From contig NZ_WWCS01000011.1 of the NCBI RefSeq assembly GCF_009857535.1, forward strand, positions 62,001-126,000: a DNA stretch of 64,000 nucleotides, given 5' to 3'. Positions 26,501 through 34,830 of this stretch are shown here, in pieces. The notes under the pieces are model-generated. The model ran no database searches. It had not been told where the DNA came from and saw only the letters and a list, made by a program, of their open reading frames with translations. The stretch comes from Duganella margarita (GTDB lineage: Bacteria > Pseudomonadota > Gammaproteobacteria > Burkholderiales > Burkholderiaceae_D). The position numbers were made by a program, and so were the translations under genes. How positions within the stretch are numbered: position 1 is the first letter of the stretch; the number at the start of each line of letters is the position of its first letter.

Positions 26501-27024
26501 TCCTTGTACTTCGAGACGCCGGCGGCTTCCTCCAGAAACACGCGCAGCTCTTCCGGACGCGATTCGATAATCCGCGAGATCATGCCCTGGCCGATAATCG
26601 CATAGGCGCGCGGACCGAGTCCGGTGCCGAGGAAGATATCCTGGATGTCGCGCCGGCGCACCGGCTGGCCGTTGATGTAGTAAGTGGAGGTGCCGTCGCG
26701 CGTCAGCGTGCGCTTGACGGCGATTTCGGCATACTGGCCCCACTGGCCGGCGGCCTTGCCGGCGTTATTGTCAAACACCAGCTCCACCGACGAGCGGCCG
26801 GCCGGCTTGCGGTGGGTCGAGCCGTTGAAGATCACATCCTGCATCGACTCGCCGCGCAATTCCGACGCCTTCGACTCGCCCAGCACCCAGCGCACGGCAT
26901 CGATGATGTTCGACTTGCCGCAACCGTTGGGACCAACCACGCCAACCAACTGACCCGGCACCTGGAAATTGGTGGGATCAACGAAAGACTTAAATCCCGA
27001 CAATTTGATGGAAGATAGACGCAC
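23497..27024 (-). CDS. smc: Chromosome segregation protein SMC
   Basis: A 1175-aa condensin ATPase that loops and organises DNA. The N-terminal Walker A is GPNGCGKSN (residues 31-39) after the typical MRLSSIKLSGFKSF start. Two long Gln/Glu-rich coiled coils flank a hinge (~520-650, around HNVYFAEDAAEAFADRG). The C-terminal head has the signature LSGGEKALTA and Walker B FCLLDEVDAPLDD. The start codon is GTG at 27024, which matches the conserved family N-terminus, with only a weak ribosome-binding site. ScpA/ScpB are not in the window. It leads the smc-zipA-ligA-galU-def run. Confidence 0.97.
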   Translation of the reverse strand: MRLSSIKLSGFKSFVDPTNFQVPGQLVGVVGPNGCGKSNIIDAVRWVLGESKASELRGESMQDVIFNGSTHRKPAGRSSVELVFDNNAGKAAGQWGQYAEIAVKRTLTRDGTSTYYINGQPVRRRDIQDIFLGTGLGPRAYAIIGQGMISRIIESRPEELRVFLEEAAGVSKYKERRRETENRLHDTRENLLRVEDILRELNSNLEKLEGQAAVATKFHQLQADQEEKQKLLWLLRKVEAENEQKKYFREVEQAQNDLEEQTAKLRNVELSLEQMRQSHFAAGDRLHTAQGALYQTNAEIGSLEAKIKFALESRTRLQSQLAALTAQRDQWQRQSSEYGEQIAEAEFSLEELGAKVEEAQMMAEQKAESLPMLEQAWKEAQTLSTESRARIMQAQQQLELESAHQRNANNILNGLAVRRERLQQEKNGLSLPDSSHLSNLRMQLEEKQQALEEQNFVLEEALEQQPRLEQERQDAQQQVNAETAANAQLEARLNALRQLQERVQTQGKVTPWLQKHELESLPRLWQKLNIEAGWEQALESVLRERTSALQMSNIDWAKAFFSDAPPAKLALFAPSTAVPPAPVEAPGLKPFLNLLKLNDPGLRGLLQDWLHNVYFAEDAAEAFADRGKLPAGGSIITRQGHVITQGSVRFYAADSEQDGMLGRQQEIDNITKQLRAQQMLADEARSRSVRADAALSDLTRRLTEYRAKLQSLQQSVHTMQLEVMKLSEVEARFNQRSTQIEADLAEITAQEEEQTQVKLESEEKFEQLDMELGNLQGTHEDGQTDFMQKEQRLADARQALRDLERAAQEVQFAEKTQRSKIEEFRRNIATANAQVAQVTESLESGRMELEELESGETSDGLQELLDRRTAQEKALSDARHELDQIAQQLRLFEEGRMSTERALQPQRDKIMEMQLKEQAARLNQEQFAAQLAEVQADEAALSEKLHPEMKASYLQGEVTRLTNAISLLGAVNLAALDELATASERKNFLDSQNADLTEAINTLEDAIARIDKETRDLLQDTFDRVNGHFSELFPILFGGGQAKLIMTGDEILDSGVQVMAQPPGKKNATIHLLSGGEKALTATALVFSMFRLNPAPFCLLDEVDAPLDDANTERFCRMVKRMSEHTQFLFISHNKIAMEMANQLIGVTMQEQGVSRIVAVDMESAANFASEAQAA

Positions 27025-27121
27025 GTTGTTATCTGGTGTGTGGGCTGTAAAATTTCACAATAATACCATTTTGCGTATCATATCAGGCCGGAAACGCATA
27101 GGGCTACACCGTTGTCCAGGC

Positions 27122-27748
27122 CTAGCGCAGCTGCGGCCGTGGCGCGTGCCAGCTGGCCCGGGTAAAGGGCTGGTCGCGGCCGGACAGGTAGAGCGCGGCC
27201 TTGGTAATCCACAGTTCGGCCGGAATCGGCTCCGCGTGCGGCGCCAGCAGCAGGATGGGCAGGCACAGCACGACCAGCACGCGGCTCATAGCCAGATGCC
27301 CTTCGCCGCTGGCGTACCAGATAAACGCAGCCGCCACTACCAGCCCCAACAGGCAGCCGGTGATCGCTTCCGAACGGGAATGCGCCAACACGTAGACGCG
27401 CGAAATCGAAATGAGCACGGCCAGCACCACCCCAGCCAGGGTGCCAAGCCGGCGTGCCCACAATGGGGACGAGCGCGTGATCAGGAAGCCGGCCACCGGA
27501 TAGACGGCGGCGGCGCGCATCGCGTGGCCACTGAAGCCGGCAAAATCGACCGACTGCACGCCAATGCCCCAGCCGACGAACGCCATCTTGGTGATGACCA
27601 CCAGCGCCATGCCGACGCCGAACAGGGCCAGCCAGATGGCCGTTAGTCGCCAGGACTTCCCGGCCAGCAACCACAAGACTATCGCCACCCCAATCGGCCC
27701 GGTCACCGCCAGGCTGCCAATCACACTTAACCAATGCCACCAAATCAT
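27122..27748 (-). CDS. PAP2-family membrane phosphatase-like protein
   Basis: A 208-aa polytopic protein with about six hydrophobic segments. Motifs of the PAP2 (lipid phosphatase) superfamily are visible: FSGHAMRAAAVYP (SGH motif) and SRVYVLAHSRSEAITG (SRxxxxxH). The final Asp of the third motif is Glu here, and the first KxxxxxxRP motif is incomplete (TKMAFVGWG). So activity on a lipid phosphate is uncertain. The gene stands alone, 97 bp upstream of smc on the same strand and 109 bp from the lysR-type stop. Confidence 0.75.
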   Translation of the reverse strand: MIWWHWLSVIGSLAVTGPIGVAIVLWLLAGKSWRLTAIWLALFGVGMALVVITKMAFVGWGIGVQSVDFAGFSGHAMRAAAVYPVAGFLITRSSPLWARRLGTLAGVVLAVLISISRVYVLAHSRSEAITGCLLGLVVAAAFIWYASGEGHLAMSRVLVVLCLPILLLAPHAEPIPAELWITKAALYLSGRDQPFTRASWHAPRPQLR

Positions 27749-27857
27749 CGTGCTTTTCCCATTTCATCGTATGACAACATTCTAGCCTTCATTGCAGCGC
27801 AACAAAAGTGAAGTTCAGGTTAAAGTAAAAGACGGACAAACAGAATATTTTAAATAA

Positions 27858-28733
27858 TCAAGGCAGGCCGAAATGCGCGACCACGAAATCGACAAAACTG
27901 TTTAGCTTGGGAGTGGCTTGCCGACCGCGCGGATAGATCAGGTGCAAGGGCCGCATCGGCGGCATAAAGTCGCGCAAGACCGGCACCAGGCGTCCCGCTG
28001 CAATCTCTTCGGCAACGACGATTTCCGCCAGCATCGCCAGCCCGAAGCCGTTGAGCGCCATTTGCTTGAGTGCCTGACCATTATTGGAACGAAACCGGCT
28101 AGGCTTGGGCGCTGCGCTCGTATTGAGCCGCCAGCGCACCACGCGCCGCCAATGCAGGAAATCCAGGCACTGGTGATGGGCCAGATCGGCCGGCGTGCGC
28201 GGCGTGCCGTGTTGCGACAGGTAAGCTGGCGACGCACAGATCACCATGCCGTAAGGCTGGAGCGGCCGCGCAATCATGGTTGAATCCTCCAGGCGGCCAA
28301 TCCGGATGGCCGCGTCCAAGCCCTCTTCCACCACGTCGGAGATGCGTTCGCTCAGCTCCAGGTCGACGCTGACTTCGGGATGGGCCGCCATGTAGTCCGG
28401 CAGGCTGGGCGCCAGCAACGCGCTGCCGAACGCGACAGGGGCACTGATCCGCAACGTGCCGCGCGCGCTACTGCGCATGGCCAGCGCGCCCGAATCCGCA
28501 CTTTGGACGTGAGCGAGGATCTGCCGGCACTGCTCGCAGTACTGCTCACCGATTTCGGTCAGGCTTTGGCGGCGCGTGGTGCGGTTCAATAGCCGCGTGC
28601 CGAGCCGCTGCTCCAGTTCGGCGATGTGTTTGCCGACCATGACCACCGACATCTCGAACACCTTGGCAGCCGCCGTAAAACTGCCGGCATCCACCACGCC
28701 GACGAACACCTCCATGCTACGTAGTCTGTCCAT
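27858..28733 (-). CDS. LysR-family transcriptional regulator
   Basis: A 291-aa regulator. The N-terminal winged HTH (MDRLRSMEVFVGVVDAGSFT, AELEQRLGTRLLNRTTRRQSLT) and a C-terminal periplasmic-binding-like effector domain (LRISAPVAFGSALLAP, GLDAAIRIGRLEDSTMIARP) are typical of the CrgA-like LysR subgroup. It is divergent from a LysE-type exporter gene across 98 bp. By analogy with ArgP/LysG, it probably controls that exporter. The effector is unknown, though an amino acid is plausible. Confidence 0.93.
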   Translation of the reverse strand: MDRLRSMEVFVGVVDAGSFTAAAKVFEMSVVMVGKHIAELEQRLGTRLLNRTTRRQSLTEIGEQYCEQCRQILAHVQSADSGALAMRSSARGTLRISAPVAFGSALLAPSLPDYMAAHPEVSVDLELSERISDVVEEGLDAAIRIGRLEDSTMIARPLQPYGMVICASPAYLSQHGTPRTPADLAHHQCLDFLHWRRVVRWRLNTSAAPKPSRFRSNNGQALKQMALNGFGLAMLAEIVVAEEIAAGRLVPVLRDFMPPMRPLHLIYPRGRQATPKLNSFVDFVVAHFGLP

Positions 28734-28831
28734 GATTGCGAATCACCAGTTAAAGATATTGTAAATATTAGAGCATTTATATTTTCTCGGTTTAAAACGA
28801 TACTAAGTTTTTTCTTTCCGGAGTGAATGAA
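28734..28831. promoter_or_regulatory. Divergent lysR/lysE control region with ATATT-gta-AATAT palindrome
   Basis: 98 bp, strongly AT-rich. A perfect palindrome (ATATT 28756-28760, AATAT 28764-28768) lies 22 bp from the lysR-type start. Its position between divergent genes fits a LysR operator. CGGAG at 28818-28822 is the ribosome-binding site of the exporter gene. The operator role is an inference. Confidence 0.4.
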
Positions 28832-29455
28832 ATGGATTTTTCGACCTGGTTGCTATTCCTGTCGGTATCGCTGGCTGCGGCGTTCAGCCCTGGGCCTGGC
28901 GTGTTGATGGCGATTTCCACCGCGTCCAGCCAGGGCGCCCATCGCGCGCTTTACAGTTCCGCAGGCAACGCGCTGGGCGTGTTTATCGTCGCAGCGACAG
29001 CGGCAACCGGATTAGGCCTGGTGTTGCAAGCGTCGGCGCTGGCGTTCGGACTGCTGAAAGTAGCGGGTGCGGCCTATCTTGTGTATCTCGGCATCAAAGC
29101 CTGGCGCAACGCCGGCGCGCCGGCTGCCACACAGGCGACACAGCCAATGGAGCAAAGCCGATTCAAAACGTTTCGTTCAGGATTGCTGATCGCGGTCAGC
29201 AATCCGAAGGCGATCCTGTTCTTCACTGCCGTGTTCCCGCAGTTTATGCCGCATGACCATATCGACCTGCATCGCTTCCTGTTGCTGACGTCGACGTTCA
29301 CGATCTGCACGCTGGTATCGCATTTCTTTTACGTCAGCTGCGCGGCATGGCTGACGCGAAATGTCGCAGCCAGCGCAAGCCGCCGCCGTCTGGCCGGCCG
29401 CAGCACGGCGGTGGTGTTCATCGGAATGGGCGGCGCGCTGCTGGCCGTACGTTAG
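28832..29455 (+). CDS. LysE-family amino acid exporter
   Basis: A 207-aa inner-membrane exporter with about six hydrophobic segments. The family N-terminal signature is FSPGPGVLMAIS, with the later motif GLLIAVSNPKAILFFTAVFP. RhtB/LysE relatives export lysine, arginine, homoserine, threonine or similar compounds; the substrate is not readable here. ATG 28832 sits 9 bp after GGAG; an in-frame GTG at 28823 overlaps that site and is rejected. The TAG stop interlocks with the opposite gene's TAA (TTAG at 29452-29455). Confidence 0.93.
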   Translation: MDFSTWLLFLSVSLAAAFSPGPGVLMAISTASSQGAHRALYSSAGNALGVFIVAATAATGLGLVLQASALAFGLLKVAGAAYLVYLGIKAWRNAGAPAATQATQPMEQSRFKTFRSGLLIAVSNPKAILFFTAVFPQFMPHDHIDLHRFLLLTSTFTICTLVSHFFYVSCAAWLTRNVAASASRRRLAGRSTAVVFIGMGGALLAVR

Positions 29456-32085
29456 CCAGCCGCCGCCGGGGTGGCGATGGCGGCGTCGTTGTCGGCGCTG
29501 CGGGACAGTGCCTGCGAGAGCGCCACGGCGACCACGCCTTCGGCATGGGCCACCTGGGCGCTGCCGTCGCGGAAGCGGCGGGTCAGCTCGTCGCCGGACA
29601 TCGAGAAGGCTTCCTGCCGCGCGGCGGTGGAGAAGATATACAACGTGCGGCGCGGGCTGATCCACGCCAGTTTGACTTTGCGGCTGCTGCCGTCTTCCTG
29701 CTCAAACGCCAGCCACATGCCGCGCGCGAGGCTGTCCACTTCGATCAGGGCGTCGTCCTGTTCGGCTGGTGGCGCAGTTTGCGGCTCGGCCGCGGCTTCC
29801 GCTTCGGCCTTGGCCTGCAGCGCCAGACGGCGTTCGGCGGCCTGCTGGGCGACCTGCATGGCGATTTCCACTTGCCGTTCGGGCGACATTTCCAGCGGCG
29901 CGCGGACGATCGAGGCGTGGCATTCCGCCAGCTCGGCAAAGAATTGCAGGCGGTCGGCATCCTGCCATTTGATGACGTCCAGCCATTTATTCAGCGCGGA
30001 CAGCAGCCCCGGCAGCTTGGCGATCAGTTGCTTACGGTCGTCGGGCGTCAGTTTGGGACGTACGCTCCAGATCAGGTCGTCCATGGTTTTGGTGGCGTTG
30101 TTGACCGCGCCGGGCTTGTCGTCTTCGATGCTGTAGGCGATGGTCAGCACCGAGGTCCAGCGCTGTTCGAGGAAGGCTTCCACCACGGCGATGACTTCGC
30201 CGGTGCCGATCCGCAAGGCGACGGCATTCTTGGCCAGCTTGTTCGACTCGGCCATCTTTTCCTGCTTGAGCGCGGCAGCGATGGGCGCGGCGATGGCGGC
30301 GGCGGCAGCCTTCTCTTCCGCTTGGATCGATGCTTCCAGCTCGTTGACGGCTTCGGTGAAGACCGACAGTTCCTGCTCGTAGTCGCGGCCCACGCGGTCG
30401 ACGCTGCGCTGCATGGCCTGGAATAGCGGGTCGTCCGGGCCTTTGCGCTGCTCCCAGCCCATGCGCGACAGCAGTTCCAGCAGGCGCCGCGCCGGGTGGG
30501 CCTCCTGGAAGAAGAAGTTTTTGTCGACCAGGGCGGCCTTCAGCACCGGGATTTGCAGGAAGCGGATCAGTTCGCGGATTTCCGGCGAGATGCTTTGGTC
30601 GCGGAAGACGGTGTCAAAGACGGCGGACAGCAGGTCGATGGTGGATTCGTCGGCACGCGTCAGGCTGCCTTGCGGCATGGTTTGCTTGAGGGTCGGCAGG
30701 TAGAAGATGTTGTCGGCCGGCGTGCCCTGTGCAGATGCCAGCGCTGGCGCCATGCCGCCCGTGACGGCCGCCAGGTTGCCGATGGATTCGTAAGGCACGG
30801 CCTTTTGCAACTCGGCGAGATAGGCCAGCAGCGGTTGCTTGGCGTCGACTTGCGCCAGCCGCTGGGCAGCTTCGTTCGGCAAAGCGCCGGCATGGAAGCC
30901 CTGCGCCGGACCTTGCGCCCAGCCACCAACCTGCCCGCCTAAGGCGCCGCCCAGCTGACCAGCAGCAGTGCCGTGCGCCGCAGAACCGGCGATGTGAGCA
31001 GGCAAGCCGCGCTCTCCACCACCGGTCTGCACGATGCCTAAGCTGCCGAAGTCACCGATGGTATGCGCGCCGGGCGGGATGCCTGTGCCGAATTCCTGCG
31101 AGTCGGGCTGGGCGGCGCCCATGCCGTTCAGGCCGGCGATCGCGGCCGTGCCGACCACGTGGCCGCGCGTGCCTTGTGGCGCGGCGTTGGGCGCCCATGT
31201 GCTGCCGGCCGCCAGTGCGGCTGCGGGCAGATCCGGTATCGTGAGGTCGACGCCGCCGGCATGCAGCATGCCGCTGGCGATGCCGTCCACAATCTGCCCT
31301 GCGGCCGATCCCGCCACCTCGCTGGACGCAAAAAACTGCCTTAACTGCTGCGCCAGCGCCGCCTGATTTGTTTTCGCCTTAGCCGCAGCCCCACCATCCA
31401 GCTTGCGACGCTTGTAGCCATCCGTTCCGCCTGGCAGCACGCCACTGCTCTGCAAAGCCAGACTCAACGCCGCCAGCATCGGCCCCAGTTCTATGAACAT
31501 CTCCGGCTTGATCCACGGCTGCAACAGCCCTGCCGAAGCCTCCTCGGGATCGAATTCCGTCCACGCCTGCTGCAAGGCCTCCAGCAACACCGCCGGCCTG
31601 AACGGATTCTGGCTCAGCCGCAAAATATCGCGATCCAGCAAAAACGCCAGCCGCACATTCAGCGTCTGCAAGGCATCCGCGTGCAACACCTCAAACGGCT
31701 TGCTGACACCGCCCAGCGCCACCTGATTGTCCATTTCCTCAAACGGCACCAGCGACAGCGGCTGGTCCGCGCTGCGCACTGCCGGCTTTACGGCCGGCGC
31801 CAGTTGCGCGATCTCGCGCCGCAATGCCTTCTCGAGCGAACTGGTCGCCAGATGCAGAAACGCGAAATTCCGGTTACGCAGCTGGTTGCCGGCGCGAATG
31901 CGCTGCTGGATCAGCCGCGTGTCGCCATCCGTGGCATCGATCAGCGCCCCGGCCAGCTTGTTGGCCAGCTCCAGATACTGATCCCCGGCGTGCTTGACCG
32001 CAATACCGATCAACTCCTCCAGCAAGGCGTGACGCGGCGATACCGTCTTTTTCGGCGCTGCGGACGTTGTCGGAGATGAAACCAT
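29452..32085 (-). CDS. DUF1631 family protein
   Basis: An 877-aa protein of the DUF1631 family, found mainly in beta/gammaproteobacteria and of unknown function. The N-terminal part (ALLEELIGIAVKHAGDQYLE) and mid helical blocks are typical. The C-terminal region (WLAFEQEDGSSRKVKLAWIS, LYIFSTAARQEAFSMS) resembles a small beta domain like that of PilZ-type proteins. A Gly/Ala-rich low-complexity linker lies around residues 270-400. ATG 32085 is preferred to TTG 32109. It lies back-to-back with a chemoreceptor gene (175 bp apart). Confidence 0.85.
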   Translation of the reverse strand: MVSSPTTSAAPKKTVSPRHALLEELIGIAVKHAGDQYLELANKLAGALIDATDGDTRLIQQRIRAGNQLRNRNFAFLHLATSSLEKALRREIAQLAPAVKPAVRSADQPLSLVPFEEMDNQVALGGVSKPFEVLHADALQTLNVRLAFLLDRDILRLSQNPFRPAVLLEALQQAWTEFDPEEASAGLLQPWIKPEMFIELGPMLAALSLALQSSGVLPGGTDGYKRRKLDGGAAAKAKTNQAALAQQLRQFFASSEVAGSAAGQIVDGIASGMLHAGGVDLTIPDLPAAALAAGSTWAPNAAPQGTRGHVVGTAAIAGLNGMGAAQPDSQEFGTGIPPGAHTIGDFGSLGIVQTGGGERGLPAHIAGSAAHGTAAGQLGGALGGQVGGWAQGPAQGFHAGALPNEAAQRLAQVDAKQPLLAYLAELQKAVPYESIGNLAAVTGGMAPALASAQGTPADNIFYLPTLKQTMPQGSLTRADESTIDLLSAVFDTVFRDQSISPEIRELIRFLQIPVLKAALVDKNFFFQEAHPARRLLELLSRMGWEQRKGPDDPLFQAMQRSVDRVGRDYEQELSVFTEAVNELEASIQAEEKAAAAAIAAPIAAALKQEKMAESNKLAKNAVALRIGTGEVIAVVEAFLEQRWTSVLTIAYSIEDDKPGAVNNATKTMDDLIWSVRPKLTPDDRKQLIAKLPGLLSALNKWLDVIKWQDADRLQFFAELAECHASIVRAPLEMSPERQVEIAMQVAQQAAERRLALQAKAEAEAAAEPQTAPPAEQDDALIEVDSLARGMWLAFEQEDGSSRKVKLAWISPRRTLYIFSTAARQEAFSMSGDELTRRFRDGSAQVAHAEGVVAVALSQALSRSADNDAAIATPAAAG

Positions 32086-32260
32086 GGCGTGCCTGATAAA
32101 TGAAGTCAACCTGCCACTACATTGTCACACGATATTTCTATCAAGCAATACCAAGAAACCAAGAATTGGCAATTTTTTGCGTATTTTGAGACGGCTCAAC
32201 AGGCAAGCTTGCAGTTTCCCTAAGATAAAAAACTCCCTCCACCGCCCACCAAGGATGCCC

Positions 32261-33757
32261 ATGAAATTCCTGCACAACCTGGAAACGTCCCGCAAGCTGC
32301 TGGCTGCCTTTGCTGTCGTGCTCAGCCTGACTGCACTGCTGGGACTGAGCGCGCTGTCGCGCATCAGCGCGATCAACCACGCGTCGGCGGACCTGGCCGG
32401 CAAATGGCTGCCGCAAACCATGGCGGCGCTGTCCAAGCGCAACGAAGCGCTGCTGAGCGAAGGCGCGACACCATCGCCGGAAGCCCAATTGCAGCAAGCC
32501 CGCGCGCTGAATACCCAGCTCAGCCAACTGCTGGTCGCGGCCATTCAATCCAGCCAGGAAGCCACGCGGCAGACCGATGAATTGTACGCCAGCGCTCGCG
32601 TCACGACCTACAGCCTGCTGTTCCTCGCGGTAGCCGGCGGCGCCCTGCTGGCGCTTTGGACGGCGCGCTCGATTTCCGCGCCGCTGCAGCAGGCGATGCT
32701 GGTGGCGCAACGCATCGCCACTGGCGACCTCGGCACGCAAATCGCGCCGCAGCCGGACAACCAGACCGGCAAGCTGCTGCGCGCCATGCAGCATATGAAC
32801 GACAGCTTGCAGGCCATCGTCCGCCAGGTGCAGCACGGTGCGCGAGCGATCGGCGACGCGGCAACGGACATTGCGGATGGCAACCAGGATTTGTCGGCGC
32901 GCACCGAGCAGCAGGCGTCGGCGCTCGAGGAGACGGCTTCTTCGATGGAACAGTTGACCGCCACCGTGCGCCAGAATGCCGGCCATGCGGTGGAGGCCAA
33001 CAAGCTGGCGCTGTCGGCGTCAGCGGTGGCGGTGCGTGGCGGCAATGATGTGGCGCAGGTGGTGGGCACCATGGCGTCGATCAACGATAGCTCGCGCAAG
33101 ATTGCGGAAATTATCGGCGTGATTGACGGCATTGCTTTCCAGACCAATATACTGGCCTTGAATGCGGCCGTGGAAGCGGCCCGCGCGGGCGAACAGGGGC
33201 GTGGTTTTGCGGTGGTGGCGTCTGAGGTACGCAATCTGGCGCAGCGGTCAGCCGCGGCAGCCAAGGAAATCAAGGAACTGATCGACGATTCGGTCGACAA
33301 AGTCGCTCGCGGCACGCAATTGGCCGATCAGGCGCGCAAGACCATGGACGAGGTGGTTGGCAGCGTCAAGCAGGTCACCGGGCTGATAGGCGAGATCGCC
33401 GCCGCCAGCGCCGAGCAGACCGCCGGACTGGAACAGGTCAACCAGGCGATTCTGGCGATGGACCAGGCCACGCAGCAAAATGCCGCGCTGGTCGGCCAGG
33501 CCGCCGTGGCAGCCGCGTCGATGCGCACCGAAACCGGCAAGCTGGGCGATGCGATCAGCCTGTTTGCCGCGCCCGACGCGCCAGCTGCGGCACCGGCACC
33601 TGCACTGGCGCAGCCTGCTGCGACCTTGCCATCCGTGCAGCCATCGCCGCGAGCGGCGCTACCAAAACGCCCCTCGCCGGACGCCATCTCCCGCACCGCT
33701 CGCTCGGCGCAACAGCGTCAACGTCCGGAACAACCAGTCGAGTGGGAAGAGTTTTGA
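32261..33757 (+). CDS. Methyl-accepting chemotaxis protein with short periplasmic domain and CheR-tether tail
   Basis: A 498-aa chemoreceptor. TM1 is ~11-31 and TM2 ~107-127, leaving a periplasmic segment of only ~75 residues, about half a normal four-helix-bundle sensor. A HAMP domain (ISAPLQQAMLVAQRIATGDL) and a full signalling hairpin follow. The tip has the consensus DGIAFQTNILALNAAVEAAR and GEQGRGFAVVA, so CheA/CheW contacts look intact. The protein ends VEWEEF, matching the xWxxF pentapeptide that tethers CheR/CheB. ATG 32261 has AAGG 7 bp upstream. No other che genes lie nearby. Confidence 0.93.
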   Translation: MKFLHNLETSRKLLAAFAVVLSLTALLGLSALSRISAINHASADLAGKWLPQTMAALSKRNEALLSEGATPSPEAQLQQARALNTQLSQLLVAAIQSSQEATRQTDELYASARVTTYSLLFLAVAGGALLALWTARSISAPLQQAMLVAQRIATGDLGTQIAPQPDNQTGKLLRAMQHMNDSLQAIVRQVQHGARAIGDAATDIADGNQDLSARTEQQASALEETASSMEQLTATVRQNAGHAVEANKLALSASAVAVRGGNDVAQVVGTMASINDSSRKIAEIIGVIDGIAFQTNILALNAAVEAARAGEQGRGFAVVASEVRNLAQRSAAAAKEIKELIDDSVDKVARGTQLADQARKTMDEVVGSVKQVTGLIGEIAAASAEQTAGLEQVNQAILAMDQATQQNAALVGQAAVAAASMRTETGKLGDAISLFAAPDAPAAAPAPALAQPAATLPSVQPSPRAALPKRPSPDAISRTARSAQQRQRPEQPVEWEEF

Positions 33758-33913
33758 TAGGCCAGCAAGGCATGCTCCTACAACCCACCAAGGAGTATTC
33801 CGATACCGACCCAACCTTGCTCGCCGCATCATGACGTCACCGGAAACGCCTCGGCCTCCGCGCCGCGGCGATTTCGGCGAGTACGTTCTTTTCACTTTAT
33901 CAAAGGAATCAAA

Positions 33914-34126
33914 ATGAACTCGAACCAAAAAGGCAGCACCAGTAGTAACCAGAGCTCGAAACAAGGCTCGGACCAGAGCAACAAGCAATCGGGCGGCGCA
34001 GGTTCGTCCAGCGGTGCGCGCAGCGGTACCCAAGGCGGCACCCAGGGTGGCACGCATGAGCAGCACGTTGAAGCAGGCCGTCAAAGCCACAAAAATGACG
34101 GCAACAAGCAATCCGGCAACCGCTAA
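33914..34126 (+). CDS. Small hydrophilic, disordered stress-type protein (hydrophilin-like)
   Basis: A 70-aa protein made almost wholly of Gly, Ser, Asn, Gln, Lys, His and Thr. There is no Leu, Ile, Phe, Tyr, Trp, Cys or Pro, and only one Val after the start Met. GTQGGTQGGT is a short internal repeat, and HVEAGRQSHKND faintly recalls the KGG/Con-10 stress-protein repeat. AAGGA lies 7 bp before ATG 33914, supporting translation. Such composition fits desiccation or osmotic hydrophilins; this is an inference. It is preceded by a 156-bp gap with no other supported gene. Confidence 0.6.
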   Translation: MNSNQKGSTSSNQSSKQGSDQSNKQSGGAGSSSGARSGTQGGTQGGTHEQHVEAGRQSHKNDGNKQSGNR

Positions 34127-34144
34127 GTAGACAATCAGCGGTAC

Positions 34145-34167
34145 ATGCGGCGCCGCGCGCGCCGCAT
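34145..34167. terminator. GC-rich hairpin between convergent genes
   Basis: A perfect 8-bp inverted repeat (ATGCGGCG 34145-34152, CGCCGCAT 34160-34167) with a 7-bp loop lies between the ends of the small hydrophilic gene and the ClpP-like gene. There is no T-run, so a bidirectional stop signal is only likely, not certain. Confidence 0.5.
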
Positions 34168-34179
34168 CGCCGGCCACCT

Positions 34180-34740
34180 TTAAATGTTGGCCACCCGTTG
34201 CCCGGCAGGCGGCACAAAATCGGCCACCCCGTTCACCAATCCCACTTTCAATGCTTCGGCCGCCGTCAGATGCAGGTCGGAATACTCGTGCGTGCGCCAG
34301 TTGTCGTCGGTCAACTGCACGTGGTTGCGCAGGATTTGCTCAGTGCGTGCGTCGTCCGCCTGCAACCCCTCGACGATGATGCGCAGCGCATCGGGCCGGG
34401 CGCCGTGCGGCGCGCTGGCATGCGATTTGTGCACCATGAAGCGCGCGGTATCGCTGGCATAGCGCTCGGCGCCGGCCAGGTACAGGATCACCGCGATCGA
34501 CGCCACCGCGCCGGCGTTGTAGGTGATGATCTTGATCGGCAGCTTGCTCAAGTAGTTATACAGGCAAATACCGTCGCTGACGTAGCCGCCGTTGGACTGG
34601 ATCAGGATGTGGGCCGTGGTAATACGGTCCTCGGTCATATCGGCAACGGCGTCAAACACGCGGCGGACCATGTCGCTATTAACGTCGCCGGACAGCGTGA
34701 ACCACGCGTGCCCTTCATAACTGGTGTGATCTTGGCTCAT
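34180..34740 (-). CDS. Stand-alone ClpP-like serine protease
   Basis: A 186-aa protein with the ClpP/crotonase fold. ILIQSNGGYVSDGICLYNYL corresponds to ClpP's oxyanion region. The presumed nucleophile is Ser81 in GAVASIAVILYLAG and the catalytic His is His104 in FMVHKSHA, 23 residues later, close to ClpP spacing. The rest is diverged from housekeeping ClpP, there is no propeptide, and no clpX or tig is adjacent. It may be a ClpP paralog or a degenerate peptidase. The start lies ~90 bp from the divergent gcv promoter. GAGAGCC upstream of ATG 34740 may serve as ribosome-binding site. Confidence 0.85.
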   Translation of the reverse strand: MSQDHTSYEGHAWFTLSGDVNSDMVRRVFDAVADMTEDRITTAHILIQSNGGYVSDGICLYNYLSKLPIKIITYNAGAVASIAVILYLAGAERYASDTARFMVHKSHASAPHGARPDALRIIVEGLQADDARTEQILRNHVQLTDDNWRTHEYSDLHLTAAEALKVGLVNGVADFVPPAGQRVANI

Positions 34741-34830
34741 GGTTGGGCTCTCGAAATAATGTGATTAATTCTAGCAAATTGTTTCTTTTCCAGCTTTTCT
34801 GTTGCGCATTCGTGCGCACAGGGGCCAAGA

